A stretch of DNA of 64,000 nucleotides, from positions 1,736,001 to 1,800,000 of the forward strand of contig NZ_AP024903.1 of the NCBI RefSeq assembly GCF_024347095.1. The letters run 5' to 3'. The notes under the pieces were generated by a model. The model was not told the DNA's origin and ran no database searches. It saw only the letters and a list, made by a program, of their open reading frames with translations. Below, one piece after another: positions 31,040 through 41,522 of the stretch. The translations under genes were made by a program, and so were the position numbers. How positions within the stretch are numbered: position 1 is the stretch's first letter; each line of letters begins with the position of its first letter. The stretch is from Vibrio rhizosphaerae. Lineage in GTDB: Bacteria; Pseudomonadota; Gammaproteobacteria; Enterobacterales; Vibrionaceae.

Positions 31040-31573
31040 ATGACCCGTTTTTCCGATAAACGCCCCAATATTGCGGTACTCGGCTTCGCTGCTTTTTCCG
31101 GAACCGGAAAAACCACCCTACTCGAATCGCTGATCCCTTTACTCATTGCGCGAGGTCTCCGTGTCGGTGTTTACAAACATTCTCACCATGTGATTGAACA
31201 AGATAAACCCGGTAAAGATAGCTTTCGGTTGCGTCAGGCCGGTGCCTTGCAAACCTTACTTGCCACACCGGAACGCGCCATTCTGACGACGGAATATTCA
31301 AATGCATCTCCCGATTTTTATCATTTACTCCGGCAGTTCGACACAGAAAATCTGGATTTGATTTTGGTTGAAGGGTGTAAAGAAAAGCGTTTTACAAAAA
31401 TAGAGTTACACCGTCACGATTTAGACAAGCCATGGCTCTATCCTGATGATCCGGATATTATCGCCGTTGCAACAGATCGCAACATCGATTGTCCTCTGCC
31501 CTGCCTTGATTTGAATAACGCGGCCCAGATAGCGGAATTTGTCATCCGATACGTTCAAGACACAGCATCATAG
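31040..31573 (+). CDS. mobB: MobB, molybdopterin-guanine dinucleotide accessory GTPase
   Basis: 177 residues. The P-loop is FSGTGKTTLLESL, and the conserved VYKHSHHVIEQDKPGKDSFR and LILVEGCKE motifs identify MobB. It binds GTP and assists MobA. A GGAGAT ribosome-binding site precedes the ATG. Confidence 0.94.
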   Translation: MTRFSDKRPNIAVLGFAAFSGTGKTTLLESLIPLLIARGLRVGVYKHSHHVIEQDKPGKDSFRLRQAGALQTLLATPERAILTTEYSNASPDFYHLLRQFDTENLDLILVEGCKEKRFTKIELHRHDLDKPWLYPDDPDIIAVATDRNIDCPLPCLDLNNAAQIAEFVIRYVQDTAS

Positions 31574-31633
31574 ATATCCAGCCCGAATGAATCAGGCTGT
31601 CACATGAATAAAACCATATGTTGATGTTTCCGC

Positions 31634-32545
31634 TCAGGGCTGGAGATTTAAAAATGCAGCCCCCCGGACACCACCGGTCGCACCATATTTTGCTTTTCTG
31701 ATTTCCGGACATTGTGCGATGGGTAACAAATAGCGTGTAATTCGCTGAGGCAACGCCTGATAGAGCCGTTCAAAATTGGATAACCCGCCGCCAAGCACCA
31801 CCGTATGCGGATCATGGGCGGTAAAGATATTCCCGAGACATATCGCCAGAAGTTCGATGAAAAATTCAACAAACTCGATGACTGTCGTATCCCCGGCGTA
31901 GAAATGCTCAATGATCTCGACAGCCGGTTTGAATTGTCCGTGCCGATGCTGATACAACGCCTCAAATCCACGCCCGGAAATATAGCTCTCCAGACACCCC
32001 TGCTGACCACAGCCGCATTGAAATAAGGGGGGATTGTCTCCTAACCAAAACCATGCATCAACTGGCATGCGCATATGGCCGATTTCTCCCGCGACATGAT
32101 TTCTGCCGGAAAAGACTTCGCCACGATAGACCAATCCACCACCAAATCCGGTTCCTAAGATAAGCCCCATCACCGAAGGACTGTCCCGTAACGAATCATC
32201 CCATGCTTCCGACAAGATAAAACAGTTCGCATCGTTTTCCAGCCTGACCGGCCGTTGTAATCGCGTTTCCAAATCCTGACGCAAGCGACGACCGTTGAGA
32301 CCCGGGATATTGGCCACCATCAGTGTGCCGTCATCAACCCGTTCCGTGCCGGGTAATCCCAGACCGACCTGCCCCACACAATTCAAAATTTCATCATATT
32401 TTTCAACCTGCTCTGCGATCACCGCAATAAACTGATCATAATGCTGTAACGGTGTTGCCAATCGCTCGGTTGCGACTCTCGTTAATGTTTTATCGAATGC
32501 ACCAAACTCAATTTTCGTGCCACCGACGTCAAAGCCATAATACAT
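31634..32545 (-). CDS. nagK: NagK, N-acetylglucosamine kinase (ROK family)
   Basis: 303 residues from the ATG at 32545, which has GGAGGGG upstream. ROK motifs: MYYGFDVGGTKIEFGAFD (ATP site), LENDANCFILSEAWDD, GLILGTGFGGGL, GEIGHMRMPVD, and the zinc cluster CGCGQQGCLESY. The whole length closely resembles E. coli NagK as I remember it, so N-acetylglucosamine is the likely substrate, in line with chitin use by vibrios. A fructokinase role cannot be excluded. Confidence 0.9.
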   Translation of the reverse strand: MYYGFDVGGTKIEFGAFDKTLTRVATERLATPLQHYDQFIAVIAEQVEKYDEILNCVGQVGLGLPGTERVDDGTLMVANIPGLNGRRLRQDLETRLQRPVRLENDANCFILSEAWDDSLRDSPSVMGLILGTGFGGGLVYRGEVFSGRNHVAGEIGHMRMPVDAWFWLGDNPPLFQCGCGQQGCLESYISGRGFEALYQHRHGQFKPAVEIIEHFYAGDTTVIEFVEFFIELLAICLGNIFTAHDPHTVVLGGGLSNFERLYQALPQRITRYLLPIAQCPEIRKAKYGATGGVRGAAFLNLQP

Positions 32546-32761
32546 GGCGCGCCCCTCCATCATCCTTTGTTTTAATATTGTGTCTGTTTCAGGTGAGGCC
32601 CCTGATGGGATACCACCGTATCCAGAGGCTACTTGTCTATCGGAATCATACACATTCGGACATCATACAGCCACGCCATACTATCCTCACGATAATATAG
32701 CCCTCACCATAATATAGCGTTGAATGAATCCAGTGCAGCGATGATATATTCAGAAATGAGT

Positions 32762-32785
32762 TGCGCCAAACCTGATGTTTGGCGC
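32762..32785 (-). terminator. Hairpin after the chemotaxis receptor gene
   Basis: A perfect 9-bp stem GCGCCAAAC/GTTTGGCGC with a 5-nt loop sits 16 bp beyond the stop on the minus strand; the T-run is weak. Confidence 0.6.
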
Positions 32786-32801
32786 CGGAATAAACGGAGG
32801 A

Positions 32802-34874
32802 TTACGCAGATGCAGCGGCTGTTGACGTCGCTGATAATTGATATTGTGACAACATGGCTTGCTGCTGATTGGCAATGTCGGAGACTTGTCCGGCACTCCC
32901 GACGACTTCCTGTAAACTTAACGCCGTATGTTGTCCTTGTTCAGCAATTAAGGCAATGGAATGATTGACTTCGGCTGTTGCTTTTTCTTGCTGCTCTGCT
33001 GCGACAGAAATCTGTTCAACACGCGCACAAATGCCTTGTACCGACAATTCAATTGAGGTGAATGACGATTTGACCTCTTCCCCGGATGCTAACGCCAGTG
33101 ACATCTGCTGACGCGAATCATTCACCGCCTGACGAGAGCGATTCGCGGATGAGACCAGCTCTGACATCAATTGACGAATGTTGGTTGTCTGCTCAGAGGT
33201 ACCACTTGCCAGCTTTCTGACTTCATCTGCAACAACAGCAAAACCGCGGCCCTGCTCGCCGGCTCTTGCTGCTTCAATCGCCGCATTTAAGGCCAACAGA
33301 TTGGTATTCTCAGCAATACCGCTAATCAAATTGACCATCCCCTGAATCTGATCCACCCGGTTCACTAATTCATTCATGGCATCATCACTACTATCCAGAC
33401 GCGCATTGAGAGATTTCAACGCATCCTGATTCTGCAGCAACACTTCGAGTCCTTTCTGAGCATGAGACACGGAAACCTGACTTTCCTGATAAGTATCCCC
33501 GGTAATGGATGCAATCTCACTAATCGATGCTTCAATTTCGGTCATAGTGGTACTCATGCCTGCCAGCGCTTCATTCTGCCGGGTCAAACGTCGCTGACTA
33601 CTTTCTGAAGCTTGATGGCTGATTTCAGATGCCTGATAGAGTGATGAGGACGTTTCCGTGACCTGATTGAGTGATAACCGAATCGCATCGATCACCTCAT
33701 TGAGATTTCTGGCCACATTTCTCAATTCCGACGGCCCGGATTCAATCAGATTATCCGAAAAGTCTTTTTGTGCGAGAGAATGTAATTCTGTCAAAATATG
33801 CCGCAAACTATGGAGAACCCAGCGGCGTAGCAGAAACCAAACGATGATCAGAACAATGATCGCAATCACCATGAACCACACCTGAGCTGTCGTTGTCAGG
33901 CTCAACGTCTCTTTCACGAGAGACTGATTCTCCTTAATCTGCTGACTGGCATTCTGTGAAATCTGATCCAGTTTCTGAATCGTGCCGGTTGCAATACTGA
34001 TCGCTTGATTGAGTTGTTCATCCTGCTTGTGAATCAAATCAATCTGTGCCAGTACCTGCTTGATAACCCCGTGTTCAGCAAACCCCTTCTCCATCAATTC
34101 ATAAGGGGCCGTCAGACTGGCGAATTCAGACACTTCGGGATACATTTCCCGAAAATCATCGAAAGCCAGTGACACAGCCGACTCCCGGGTACGCAACGTT
34201 TTATAAAATTTTTGGGCCGCGGCTTCGTCTTTCTCCATCATCAGCATCAAAAACAGACTTTCCATTTTTGCTGCATTCGCGACAAAGCGATTGGCAGCAT
34301 CCATTGCTTCAGGATTTTCATAAGCCAGCATGTTGGCGATACGGTTCATTTCCGGCCCGATAGAACTGACGCCATAGCGAAAGGTCTCTGCGGCATCTTT
34401 TAACTGAGCTTGATCCTTTAATTTTTCAGCTTGTATCGACATCAATGAACGACTGAGAGCGATAAATGCATCCACATCATGAATAATCGTATCCAGTTGT
34501 GCCTTGGTCAGACTGCCCTGCTGATCCGAATGATCAGCCTCTTGCTTGAGCTGTTCTAATAAGGTTTGGGTCGCATTGATTTTTTGGGCAATACCGCCAC
34601 GAATTTGAGTCAGTTGATCTTGTTGTGCCGTCCGAATACCGGCACTCATCAGCTTGGTATTTTCGAGAATCGCTTGCACGAGCTGGGCATTGGTAATGGC
34701 CAGAGGAAATGCCCGGTTGGATAGATGATCAAACTGCCCGGCGACAGAATGGAGCCCGCGCAGCCCTTGATAGGAAAGCAATACAACAAACAGAATAAAC
34801 GCCACGAAACAAGCGCTGATAATTCTGATAAGAGAAGATGAGGAAAAGAATTTGAAAATATGTAGCATCTGCAT
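32802..34874 (-). CDS. Methyl-accepting chemotaxis protein
   Basis: 690 residues. First transmembrane segment at about 14-36, a long helical periplasmic sensor (about 37-325), second transmembrane segment at about 330-352 ([18 protein letters not shown]), then a HAMP domain and a signalling domain with the hairpin tip [31 protein letters not shown] sequence. No C-terminal CheR-binding pentapeptide is visible. The ligand is unknown. It is monocistronic. Confidence 0.93.
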   Translation of the reverse strand: MQMLHIFKFFSSSSLIRIISACFVAFILFVVLLSYQGLRGLHSVAGQFDHLSNRAFPLAITNAQLVQAILENTKLMSAGIRTAQQDQLTQIRGGIAQKINATQTLLEQLKQEADHSDQQGSLTKAQLDTIIHDVDAFIALSRSLMSIQAEKLKDQAQLKDAAETFRYGVSSIGPEMNRIANMLAYENPEAMDAANRFVANAAKMESLFLMLMMEKDEAAAQKFYKTLRTRESAVSLAFDDFREMYPEVSEFASLTAPYELMEKGFAEHGVIKQVLAQIDLIHKQDEQLNQAISIATGTIQKLDQISQNASQQIKENQSLVKETLSLTTTAQVWFMVIAIIVLIIVWFLLRRWVLHSLRHILTELHSLAQKDFSDNLIESGPSELRNVARNLNEVIDAIRLSLNQVTETSSSLYQASEISHQASESSQRRLTRQNEALAGMSTTMTEIEASISEIASITGDTYQESQVSVSHAQKGLEVLLQNQDALKSLNARLDSSDDAMNELVNRVDQIQGMVNLISGIAENTNLLALNAAIEAARAGEQGRGFAVVADEVRKLASGTSEQTTNIRQLMSELVSSANRSRQAVNDSRQQMSLALASGEEVKSSFTSIELSVQGICARVEQISVAAEQQEKATAEVNHSIALIAEQGQHTALSLQEVVGSAGQVSDIANQQQAMLSQYQLSATSTAAASA

Positions 34875-35006
34875 TGATCATCTGGTGAATACCTGCGTTG
34901 ATGCTAAGAATAAAAAATTTCAGTCACGTAACAGTTATATGACAAATTTATGACGATGATAGACATATCACTAAAATCTAACATGAAAAACGAGGATTAT
35001 TCATAC

Positions 35007-35348
35007 TCAATCATACTTTGCAACAGCAGTATCAAACAGATTCTTCATCAGCGAGATAAACTCATCCAGAAAACTAATCTGTTCATTGGTTGCTTTTTTC
35101 TTCCAGCATCCAGCCAATACTTCTTCCAAGTCTTCGGCAACCATATCTGCTTCTTTCAGCAGTTGAAAACGGACACTTGAGTGAAGCTCGGGGTTCTGCT
35201 GAAAAATATCCATAATATTACTAGCAACCAGATCCGTTACCACGTCCTCAACGCTCTCCTGACCTATATCGCCTTCGTGCATGAACACGTCGAGATTTAA
35301 TGAGAGATGCTCGATCAATGCCAGATAGCCTTCGGTTTCTACAACCAC
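35007..35348 (-). CDS. Small acidic conserved protein (possibly DUF3802)
   Basis: 113 residues, acidic and helical, no signal. It begins VVETEGYLALIEHLSLNLDV. From memory it resembles a small Vibrionaceae family (DUF3802) of unknown function. I cannot verify the family name. It is monocistronic, with a ~300-bp upstream gap to the kinase-like gene. Confidence 0.75.
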   Translation of the reverse strand: MVVETEGYLALIEHLSLNLDVFMHEGDIGQESVEDVVTDLVASNIMDIFQQNPELHSSVRFQLLKEADMVAEDLEEVLAGCWKKKATNEQISFLDEFISLMKNLFDTAVAKYD

Positions 35349-35645
35349 TTTTGTACTCCACGATGATTCATGTCTAAGCCAGCGATTACTTCTATTCTAA
35401 TTATAGAACGCAATTTTTACACTAGCGCAGTTCAGAAAATTATTGTTTTTGAACGTTTAGCACAGTCTATAGACAATTTGTAGCGAATTTCAAGATCTGA
35501 ATGTTCAAATCAGAGCAGTAGAGTATGCATTGAGTCACATTATTCAAGGGATGTATCCTATCCAAGTCACTATGAATTATAAAGAATAGGAAAAATAATT
35601 GACTCTCACCTAGACTTACGGAGGCGTAATTGCGAGGTAATCGTT

Positions 35646-36515
35646 ATGTGGCAAGGTATATTAGAACAATTATCACTAACATTAGGCAGAGAGTTTCAAA
35701 TTCATGAGAGACAAAGGATTCATGGCGGTGATATCAATGCCTGCTATGTCATCGGTGACGGGCACGAAAAATATTTCGTCAAAGTCACCGAGAAAGAAGC
35801 ACTCTCACAGTTAATTTGCGAACAGGATAACCTCAAGGCTCTTGCTCGGAGCCATTGTGTGAACCTGCCTAAGGTACGATTAGTCGGCAGTTCAAAGACC
35901 CATGCTTTTCTTGTCTTGGATTATATCCATTTAAAACCGTTAGAAAGCGGCGAGCGAAGCTACCGCTTTGGTGAACAGCTCGCACGTCTCCATCAGTGGG
36001 AAGAGCAAAGAGAGTATGGTTTTGATCAGGACAACTATATCGGTGTCACGATTCAGCCCAATTCATGGAATAAAAAATGGCATCGTTTTTTTGCAGAACA
36101 ACGAATCGGCTGGCAGTTACAATTGCTGTATGAAAAAGGCATCGTGTTTGTTGATATCGACAAATTTGTCGAAGTTATCGCCCACCGACTTGGCGCTCAT
36201 CAACCGACACCATCATTACTCCATGGGGATTTATGGCATGGTAATGTTGCTGACAATGGCGAGATCCCCTTCTGTTTTGACCCCGCGAGTTATTGGGGGG
36301 ATCGAGAATGCGATATTGCCATGACAGAGCTATTTGGTGGCTTTGAACCAGAGTTTTATCAAGGATATGAAAGTATTTTGCCCTTAGAACTGGCTTATCA
36401 GGAACGGAAACACATCTATAATCTTTATCACATTCTCAACCACTGTAATTGCTTCGGTGGCCATTATCTCGATGATGCCCAGCACATGATCTGCGATATA
36501 TTAGAAGAATCATAA
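35646..36515 (+). CDS. Fructosamine kinase-family protein (YniA-like)
   Basis: A 289-residue protein-kinase-like fold. N-lobe GGDINACYVIG with lysine in KYFVKV; catalytic LLHGDLWHGNV; metal loop FCFDPASYWGDRECDIAM. These are the hallmarks of the FN3K/YniA family, which phosphorylates ketoamines so glycated proteins can be repaired. The closest E. coli relative is YniA. The substrate is not shown by the sequence. Confidence 0.9.
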   Translation: MWQGILEQLSLTLGREFQIHERQRIHGGDINACYVIGDGHEKYFVKVTEKEALSQLICEQDNLKALARSHCVNLPKVRLVGSSKTHAFLVLDYIHLKPLESGERSYRFGEQLARLHQWEEQREYGFDQDNYIGVTIQPNSWNKKWHRFFAEQRIGWQLQLLYEKGIVFVDIDKFVEVIAHRLGAHQPTPSLLHGDLWHGNVADNGEIPFCFDPASYWGDRECDIAMTELFGGFEPEFYQGYESILPLELAYQERKHIYNLYHILNHCNCFGGHYLDDAQHMICDILEES

Positions 36516-36618
36516 TATTAGCGCGATTGCCATGAGAGAAGACGCTAGGAATTCAGAGCCAACTGGTTCAGAATACTAACGACGACACTTTCATTCGGGT
36601 ATCACAGGAGAAACAACA

Positions 36619-37344
36619 ATGTTCACAGGTATAATTCAGTCTGTCGGTCTTATCTCATCGATCCATGACCATCAGGGGATCAGAACGTTTCACATTGAGT
36701 TTGAACCTGGTTTCTGCAACGATCTCGAAATTGGCGCCAGTGTCGCGGTTGACGGAGTTTGCTTAACCGTGACTGAAATAGTGACAGCCACAAGAGTGAA
36801 GTTTGACGTCATGCTGAAAAGTCTGGAGATTACCACACTGAGTGAATACCGGCAGAACCAACGCGTCAATGTCGAACGCGCTGCAAAAGACGGGGCAGAA
36901 ATCGGTGGTCACCCTCTCTCAGGACATATCGATTTCAAAACACCAGTGCTTGACGTACAACAAATCGATGACAACTATCGTATCCGCATTTCAGCACCAC
37001 GCGAATGGCTAAAGTATATTTTCCCGAAAGGTTATATTGCTTTGAATGGCGCAAGCTTAACCGTTTCTGAGGTCAACAAAACTGAAGGCTGGTTCGATGT
37101 CTGGTTGATCCCTGAAACCCGCAGAATGACAACTTTCGAAGCAAAACAAAGCGGTTCAAACATCAATGTCGAAATTGAGCGTGGGACACAAGTGGTTGTA
37201 GATACGGTACGTGATGCCATTGATGAGAAAATGGGCGCTTTAATGCCATTGTTTGAGCGTTTTTTGGCCGAAAATAACACAGATGTCGCGTCTATCGGTC
37301 AAGCCGCCCAACAGGCTCTCTCTAAATTAGATCGCACTGAATAA
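36619..37344 (+). CDS. Riboflavin synthase-like protein, two lumazine-binding domains
   Basis: 241 residues, two lumazine-binding barrels. The N-terminal barrel starts MFTGIIQSVG and has Cys48 in VDGVCLTVTE and VNVERAAKDGAEIGGHPLSGH. The C-terminal barrel has ALNGASLTVSEV, WLIPETRRMTTF and NVEIERGTQVVVDTV. It is closest to the E. coli RibC/RibE type by these motifs. Two acidic positions important in the E. coli enzyme differ (Asp143 to Asn, Asp185 to Glu by my alignment). No FMN riboswitch is seen upstream. It may be a second riboflavin synthase or a flavin-binding paralogue. Confidence 0.85.
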   Translation: MFTGIIQSVGLISSIHDHQGIRTFHIEFEPGFCNDLEIGASVAVDGVCLTVTEIVTATRVKFDVMLKSLEITTLSEYRQNQRVNVERAAKDGAEIGGHPLSGHIDFKTPVLDVQQIDDNYRIRISAPREWLKYIFPKGYIALNGASLTVSEVNKTEGWFDVWLIPETRRMTTFEAKQSGSNINVEIERGTQVVVDTVRDAIDEKMGALMPLFERFLAENNTDVASIGQAAQQALSKLDRTE

Positions 37345-37748
37345 CTGACATCATGAGTCAGGGGCCGACTCTGGCCCAGTCAGTCAGGTGCAACCGGTTG
37401 AATAAAAACAATCTTTCTTGTTCTTTACAACTAACTTTTACACAACTTTCAGTCATTCCTGTATACATTATTGCTGCCTCCTGAGTATGACAGTGATAGA
37501 ATATATTCAGACGACACCCATATGATGCTCATCGAATAGTTTCATTGAATATCGTCAGTGCAGGGATCGGCACAATGAGATGACCCGGATTTATCCAGCT
37601 CATCTCAAGCAGGGCTCAGGCTATCGGGCTGCAGTTGCATACCAAATGAGACGTCAGTGATCAAATACGATCCCTGACGTCTTAGAATATCTGGTATGTA
37701 TGAATAGCAGTAAATTACGTTTTATTTTTTGTCTCATTGGGTAATTTT
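37345..37748 (+). other. 404-bp gap with two stem-loops before norM
   Basis: No ORF. Two sizeable inverted repeats stand in tandem. 37576-37607 has TGAGATGA/TCATCTCA arms with an inner GGAT/ATCC. 37638-37698 has CATACCA/TGGTATG outer arms and AGACGTCAG/CTGACGTCT plus GATC/GATC inner arms. Neither has a T-run. They could be a leader control structure for norM. Confidence 0.5.
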
Positions 37749-39119
37749 GTGCACCTTTATAAAGCAGAAACAAAAAAATTATTTAACCTCGCTATGCCCG
37801 TTTTAATCGCCTCAGTTGCGCAAACGGGCATGGGATTTGTTGACACGGTAATGGCGGGTGGTGCCAGTGCTGTCGACATGGCCGCGGTTGCTGTCGCCGG
37901 TAGTATCTGGATGCCAACCATTCTGTTTGGGATGGGGATCCTGATGGCCTTAGTGCCAGTGATTGCTCAGTTAAATGGCGCAGGCAAACGGAACAGCATT
38001 CCTTACGAAGTTCAGCAAGGTATCTACACAGCCCTTTTGCTGACCATTCCGACGATTCTGATTTTATTCCAGACCAATCAAATTATGGTGTGGATGGACA
38101 TTGATGCGCCTCTGGCAGCAAAGACCAGCAACTACATGTATGCCATGATGTTCGGTGCCCCGGCCTTCTTACTCTTTCAGGCTCTGAGAAATTTCACTGA
38201 TGGGATGTCGCTGACCAAACCTGCGATGGTCATTGGTTTTCTTGGCCTATTGATCAACATTCCATTGAACTGGATTTTTGTCTACGGTAAGTTCGGCGCG
38301 CCAGCATTGGGTGGTGTTGGTTGTGGGGTTGCAACCGCAATTGTCTACTGGCTGATGTTCTTCATGCTCTGCTTCTATGTTGTTACCTCTAAGCGGCTGG
38401 AACCCATTTCTCCCTTTAAGTCGCTGACACGCATCAATAAGAAAGAGCAGATCCGGATTTTCAGTTTAGGGCTGCCTGTTTCGGCTGCGATCTTCTTTGA
38501 AGTCTCACTCTTTGCGGTCGTTGCTCTGCTGGTTGCCAAATTCGGTGCGACCGTTGTGGCGGCGCATCAGATTGCCGTGAACTTCTCATCGATGATATTT
38601 ATGCTGCCGATGAGTATCGGTGCCGCGGTCAGTATCCGGGTTGGGCACACGTTAGGTGAAAATGATTTTGAAGGATCAATCATCGCCTCAAAAGTCGGCA
38701 TTGGTCTGGGTCTGAGTACTGCGGTCATTACCGCGGCATTAACCATTCTGTTCCGTGAGCAACTGGCCTGGATGTATACCGACAATCTTGAAGTTATTGC
38801 TTTGGCGGCTCATTTGCTGTTTATTGCCGCGATTTATCAATGTACCGATTCGATTCAGGTTGTCTCTGCCGGTGCTTTGAGAGGCTATAAAGACATGAAG
38901 GCCCTTTTCTACATCACCTTTGTTGCTTACTGGTTATTTGGGCTGCCTTTTGGCTGTATTCTGGCCTTGACGAACTGGATAGTCGAACCGATGGGGGTTG
39001 CCGGATTCTGGGTTGGATTCATCATAGGGCTCTCTTCTGCCGCACTCATGTTAGGAACTCGACTCGGCTGGATCTTCAAACAACATACGATTCCTAAACT
39101 AAACGTGGCTTCGTCATAA
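37749..39119 (+). CDS. norM: NorM, MATE multidrug efflux pump
   Basis: 456 residues from the GTG at 37749 (MHLYKAETKKL), twelve transmembrane segments. It strongly resembles Vibrio NorM: LIASVAQTGMGFVDTVMAGG, GMSLTKPAMVIGFLGLLINIPLNW-type region and AGALRGYKDM. It is a Na+-coupled exporter of cationic drugs such as fluoroquinolones. The ORF can be extended to a TTG at 37737, but known NorM proteins begin at the later site. Confidence 0.95.
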   Translation: MHLYKAETKKLFNLAMPVLIASVAQTGMGFVDTVMAGGASAVDMAAVAVAGSIWMPTILFGMGILMALVPVIAQLNGAGKRNSIPYEVQQGIYTALLLTIPTILILFQTNQIMVWMDIDAPLAAKTSNYMYAMMFGAPAFLLFQALRNFTDGMSLTKPAMVIGFLGLLINIPLNWIFVYGKFGAPALGGVGCGVATAIVYWLMFFMLCFYVVTSKRLEPISPFKSLTRINKKEQIRIFSLGLPVSAAIFFEVSLFAVVALLVAKFGATVVAAHQIAVNFSSMIFMLPMSIGAAVSIRVGHTLGENDFEGSIIASKVGIGLGLSTAVITAALTILFREQLAWMYTDNLEVIALAAHLLFIAAIYQCTDSIQVVSAGALRGYKDMKALFYITFVAYWLFGLPFGCILALTNWIVEPMGVAGFWVGFIIGLSSAALMLGTRLGWIFKQHTIPKLNVASS

Positions 39120-39144
39120 GCAGAGAATCACCGAACTGGTTTGA

Positions 39145-39174
39145 ATAAGGGGATGCCATCATGCATCCCCTTAT
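39145..39174 (+). terminator. Terminator after norM
   Basis: ATAAGGGGATGC/GCATCCCCTTAT with a 6-nt loop lies 26 bp beyond the norM stop. The T-run is only moderate. Confidence 0.7.
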
Positions 39175-39319
39175 GATTTCCATCCTTCCTATTTCCATCT
39201 TTCATTTCAGCCATATCAGCTATACGCATGACTCAGTCAGGCTGATAGCCGACCAACGACAACCATAAACTACAGCCATAGCATTTTGCATCACAAACCG
39301 ACCGCAAAACGATTTGAAT

Positions 39320-40174
39320 TCAGGGCAGCCGCTCGCGGAGAAAACGCGCAAAACGCGGCTTTCCTTTGACGGTCATCCGATCATAACGATACGTAATCCA
39401 ACTGCCGACAGGCGGCGGTGCTGCTCTTTGCTGATCGGTCAGCCCGCTTCCGATATAAAATTCGATGCCGCTGCGGTTTCTGACCAGCAGCGCTCCAACC
39501 TGATTGTGATACTTCCCTTTCCCGCTTTTGTAACCAATCACCTGAGCCTCATCATCCAGATAGGGTTTCATCTTGAGCAAGGTTTCACTACGTCCGGCAT
39601 GATAAGCCGCATACCAGTCACGCAACATAATCCCTTCACCATTGGCTTGGACGATATGCTGCATCAACTGATCCAGTGTGTGTTGAGAAGTTACCGGAAA
39701 TTGCCGAATCAACTTGAGATTGGGGATATCAGACTGCCGGTCTAACCATGACTCAATTTTATGATAGCGCTGATGGTAAGGGCCATGACCGAAAGGGATA
39801 TCGAATAACATGAACGAGATTTGTTGCCAGCCTTTTGGATCGGGACGCTGATCGAGAATCGTCTGCTGAACCACATGAAACAACCCTCTCCCGGCCCAGA
39901 GTTCCCCCTCAACCGGGAATGATGGCAACTGACTTAAAAACCACTGCGGGGCATGGATTGGCGTACCGTTGCGAGTCCGTAACTGTCGGCCATCCCAAAC
40001 CCCGCGAATCCCATCCAGTTTTTCACTGACTCGATAATGACTGAAATCAAGGGGGTGATTGTCGGGGGGATAGGTGTTCGCCAGCATGACGGATTCGGGC
40101 AATTGAGGCGTCGCCTCGGTCACTGAACCGTAGTTCAGTAGCAGGAGTGAAAGACAGGTCATTTTAATTTTCAC
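39320..40174 (-). CDS. Periplasmic ATP-dependent DNA ligase (LigE-type)
   Basis: 284 residues. A signal peptide (KIKMTCLSLLLLNYGSVTEA) is followed by the adenylation domain, with the nucleophile lysine in YRVSEKLDGIRGVWDG, EGELW, EGIMLRDW and LLKMKPY, and a short OB domain. Such minimal ligases are exported and may act on DNA taken up or in biofilms. The norM-ligase neighbourhood is usual in vibrios, as I recall. Confidence 0.9.
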   Translation of the reverse strand: MKIKMTCLSLLLLNYGSVTEATPQLPESVMLANTYPPDNHPLDFSHYRVSEKLDGIRGVWDGRQLRTRNGTPIHAPQWFLSQLPSFPVEGELWAGRGLFHVVQQTILDQRPDPKGWQQISFMLFDIPFGHGPYHQRYHKIESWLDRQSDIPNLKLIRQFPVTSQHTLDQLMQHIVQANGEGIMLRDWYAAYHAGRSETLLKMKPYLDDEAQVIGYKSGKGKYHNQVGALLVRNRSGIEFYIGSGLTDQQRAAPPPVGSWITYRYDRMTVKGKPRFARFLRERLP

Positions 40175-40334
40175 GACAGCAATTCCTATGTTCGGTGAAG
40201 CTGTCGGGTAACATGACTGAACGTGGAAACGGTGTCATCCCATCTCACCCGCTGATTCGAGTGAGCTTTGTTTTTCTCATTCGTCAGTCACATCACAATT
40301 CATGAATTCAGTGATATGCCTCGATATATTCCCG

Positions 40335-41522
40335 TTAAGATTCTCGGTTTTGGCGGTATTGATGCAGCTGAGTCAGATATTTTATCCAGCTTTTGGCTTC
40401 CCGCGATGGTTCAAGGCTGTCGGCTTTCTTTGCCTGATGCAGCGCTTGATCCAGTTGGTTCAGTTTGTACAACGCCTGAGTGCGTAATAGTGCGATGTCA
40501 GCAGCTTTATCATGCCCTTGCAATAAAGCCAAAGTCTCCAGCGCCTCCTGATAATCACCTTGCTGTAACTGCAAACGGGCCACATCCCGATAATATTTTT
40601 TATCTTGCTGTGCTGCGATACGCCAGTTTTCAATCGCTTGATCCCACTCTTTGGCCTGCTGCCAGTAGTAAGCCATTTGAGTGATATCATCGAGTGTCAG
40701 TACCGATGGTGATTGTGCCGCCAGCGATGCCATCACCCGGGCGGCTCTTTCAGGAATCCCATTCTGGGCATAAAGATTTGCCAGCAATTTCAAATTTTGA
40801 TCCGAAAGTTCTACCCCTTTCAACCGCGCTAATTCCAGTGAAGCTAACGCTGCGCGGTACTGTTTCGTTTTGATCTCCATATTCACCAACTGTAACCACC
40901 AGTTACGCTGATCCGGCTCAAGTGCCAGTAGGCGTTTAATGGTCGGAATCGCAGCCTGATAACGGGTGAGCTGGATTTGTGCCCCCAATTGAATCGAAAG
41001 CGGCATCACCGCATCCGGCAATTGAAAACGTTCATATTGGGCAATGGCATCTAATGTCTGTTGCCACTGAGCCAGTTGATAATGAATTTGACCGATGCGT
41101 AACCAGAGCTGAGGAACATCCTTCTTCACCGGCGCGTGCTCTACCAGTTGTCGGTAGTACGTCACAGCTTCCTGATACTGATGATCATTCGCTAACAGAT
41201 CGGCCAGCATCCGTTTGGCTCGCCACCCCATCGCTTCTTTGAGTTGATTTGATGTGACCGCGTAACGTGCTTGTTCAATCGCGGACTGACTCTGTCCATT
41301 CTGCCAATAGTAGTTGGCTAAAAGTAAAGCGACATAAGCCTTATCCTGTGGTTGTTCAGCGGTGACTGCACGCAATGTCTGAATCGCTTTGTCCAGTTGC
41401 TGTTGTTCGGCATGTTTCTGGGCTTGCATCACTTGGGCAGCAACATGACGACTCAGTTCTACCGCAGAGACAGCACTTGCATAGAGCCATAACAAACTGA
41501 TAAAAATATATTTCATCTTCAT
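40335..41522 (-). CDS. TPR protein of the TonB2 operon
   Basis: 395 residues, a signal peptide (KMKYIFISLLWLYASAVSA), then about nine tetratricopeptide-like repeats over the entire length (AIQTLRAVTAEQPQDKAY, AIENWRIAAQQDKKYYRD and similar). It is a periplasmic scaffold probably linked to TonB2 energy transfer. Its ATG overlaps the tonB2 stop (ATGA). It is the last gene of the six-gene operon. Confidence 0.9.
   Translation of the reverse strand: MKMKYIFISLLWLYASAVSAVELSRHVAAQVMQAQKHAEQQQLDKAIQTLRAVTAEQPQDKAYVALLLANYYWQNGQSQSAIEQARYAVTSNQLKEAMGWRAKRMLADLLANDHQYQEAVTYYRQLVEHAPVKKDVPQLWLRIGQIHYQLAQWQQTLDAIAQYERFQLPDAVMPLSIQLGAQIQLTRYQAAIPTIKRLLALEPDQRNWWLQLVNMEIKTKQYRAALASLELARLKGVELSDQNLKLLANLYAQNGIPERAARVMASLAAQSPSVLTLDDITQMAYYWQQAKEWDQAIENWRIAAQQDKKYYRDVARLQLQQGDYQEALETLALLQGHDKAADIALLRTQALYKLNQLDQALHQAKKADSLEPSREAKSWIKYLTQLHQYRQNRES

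Noticed and set aside
36516..36618. Possible FMN riboswitch before the riboflavin synthase-like gene
   Set aside because: The ~100-bp gap is too short and lacks the conserved RFN motifs.
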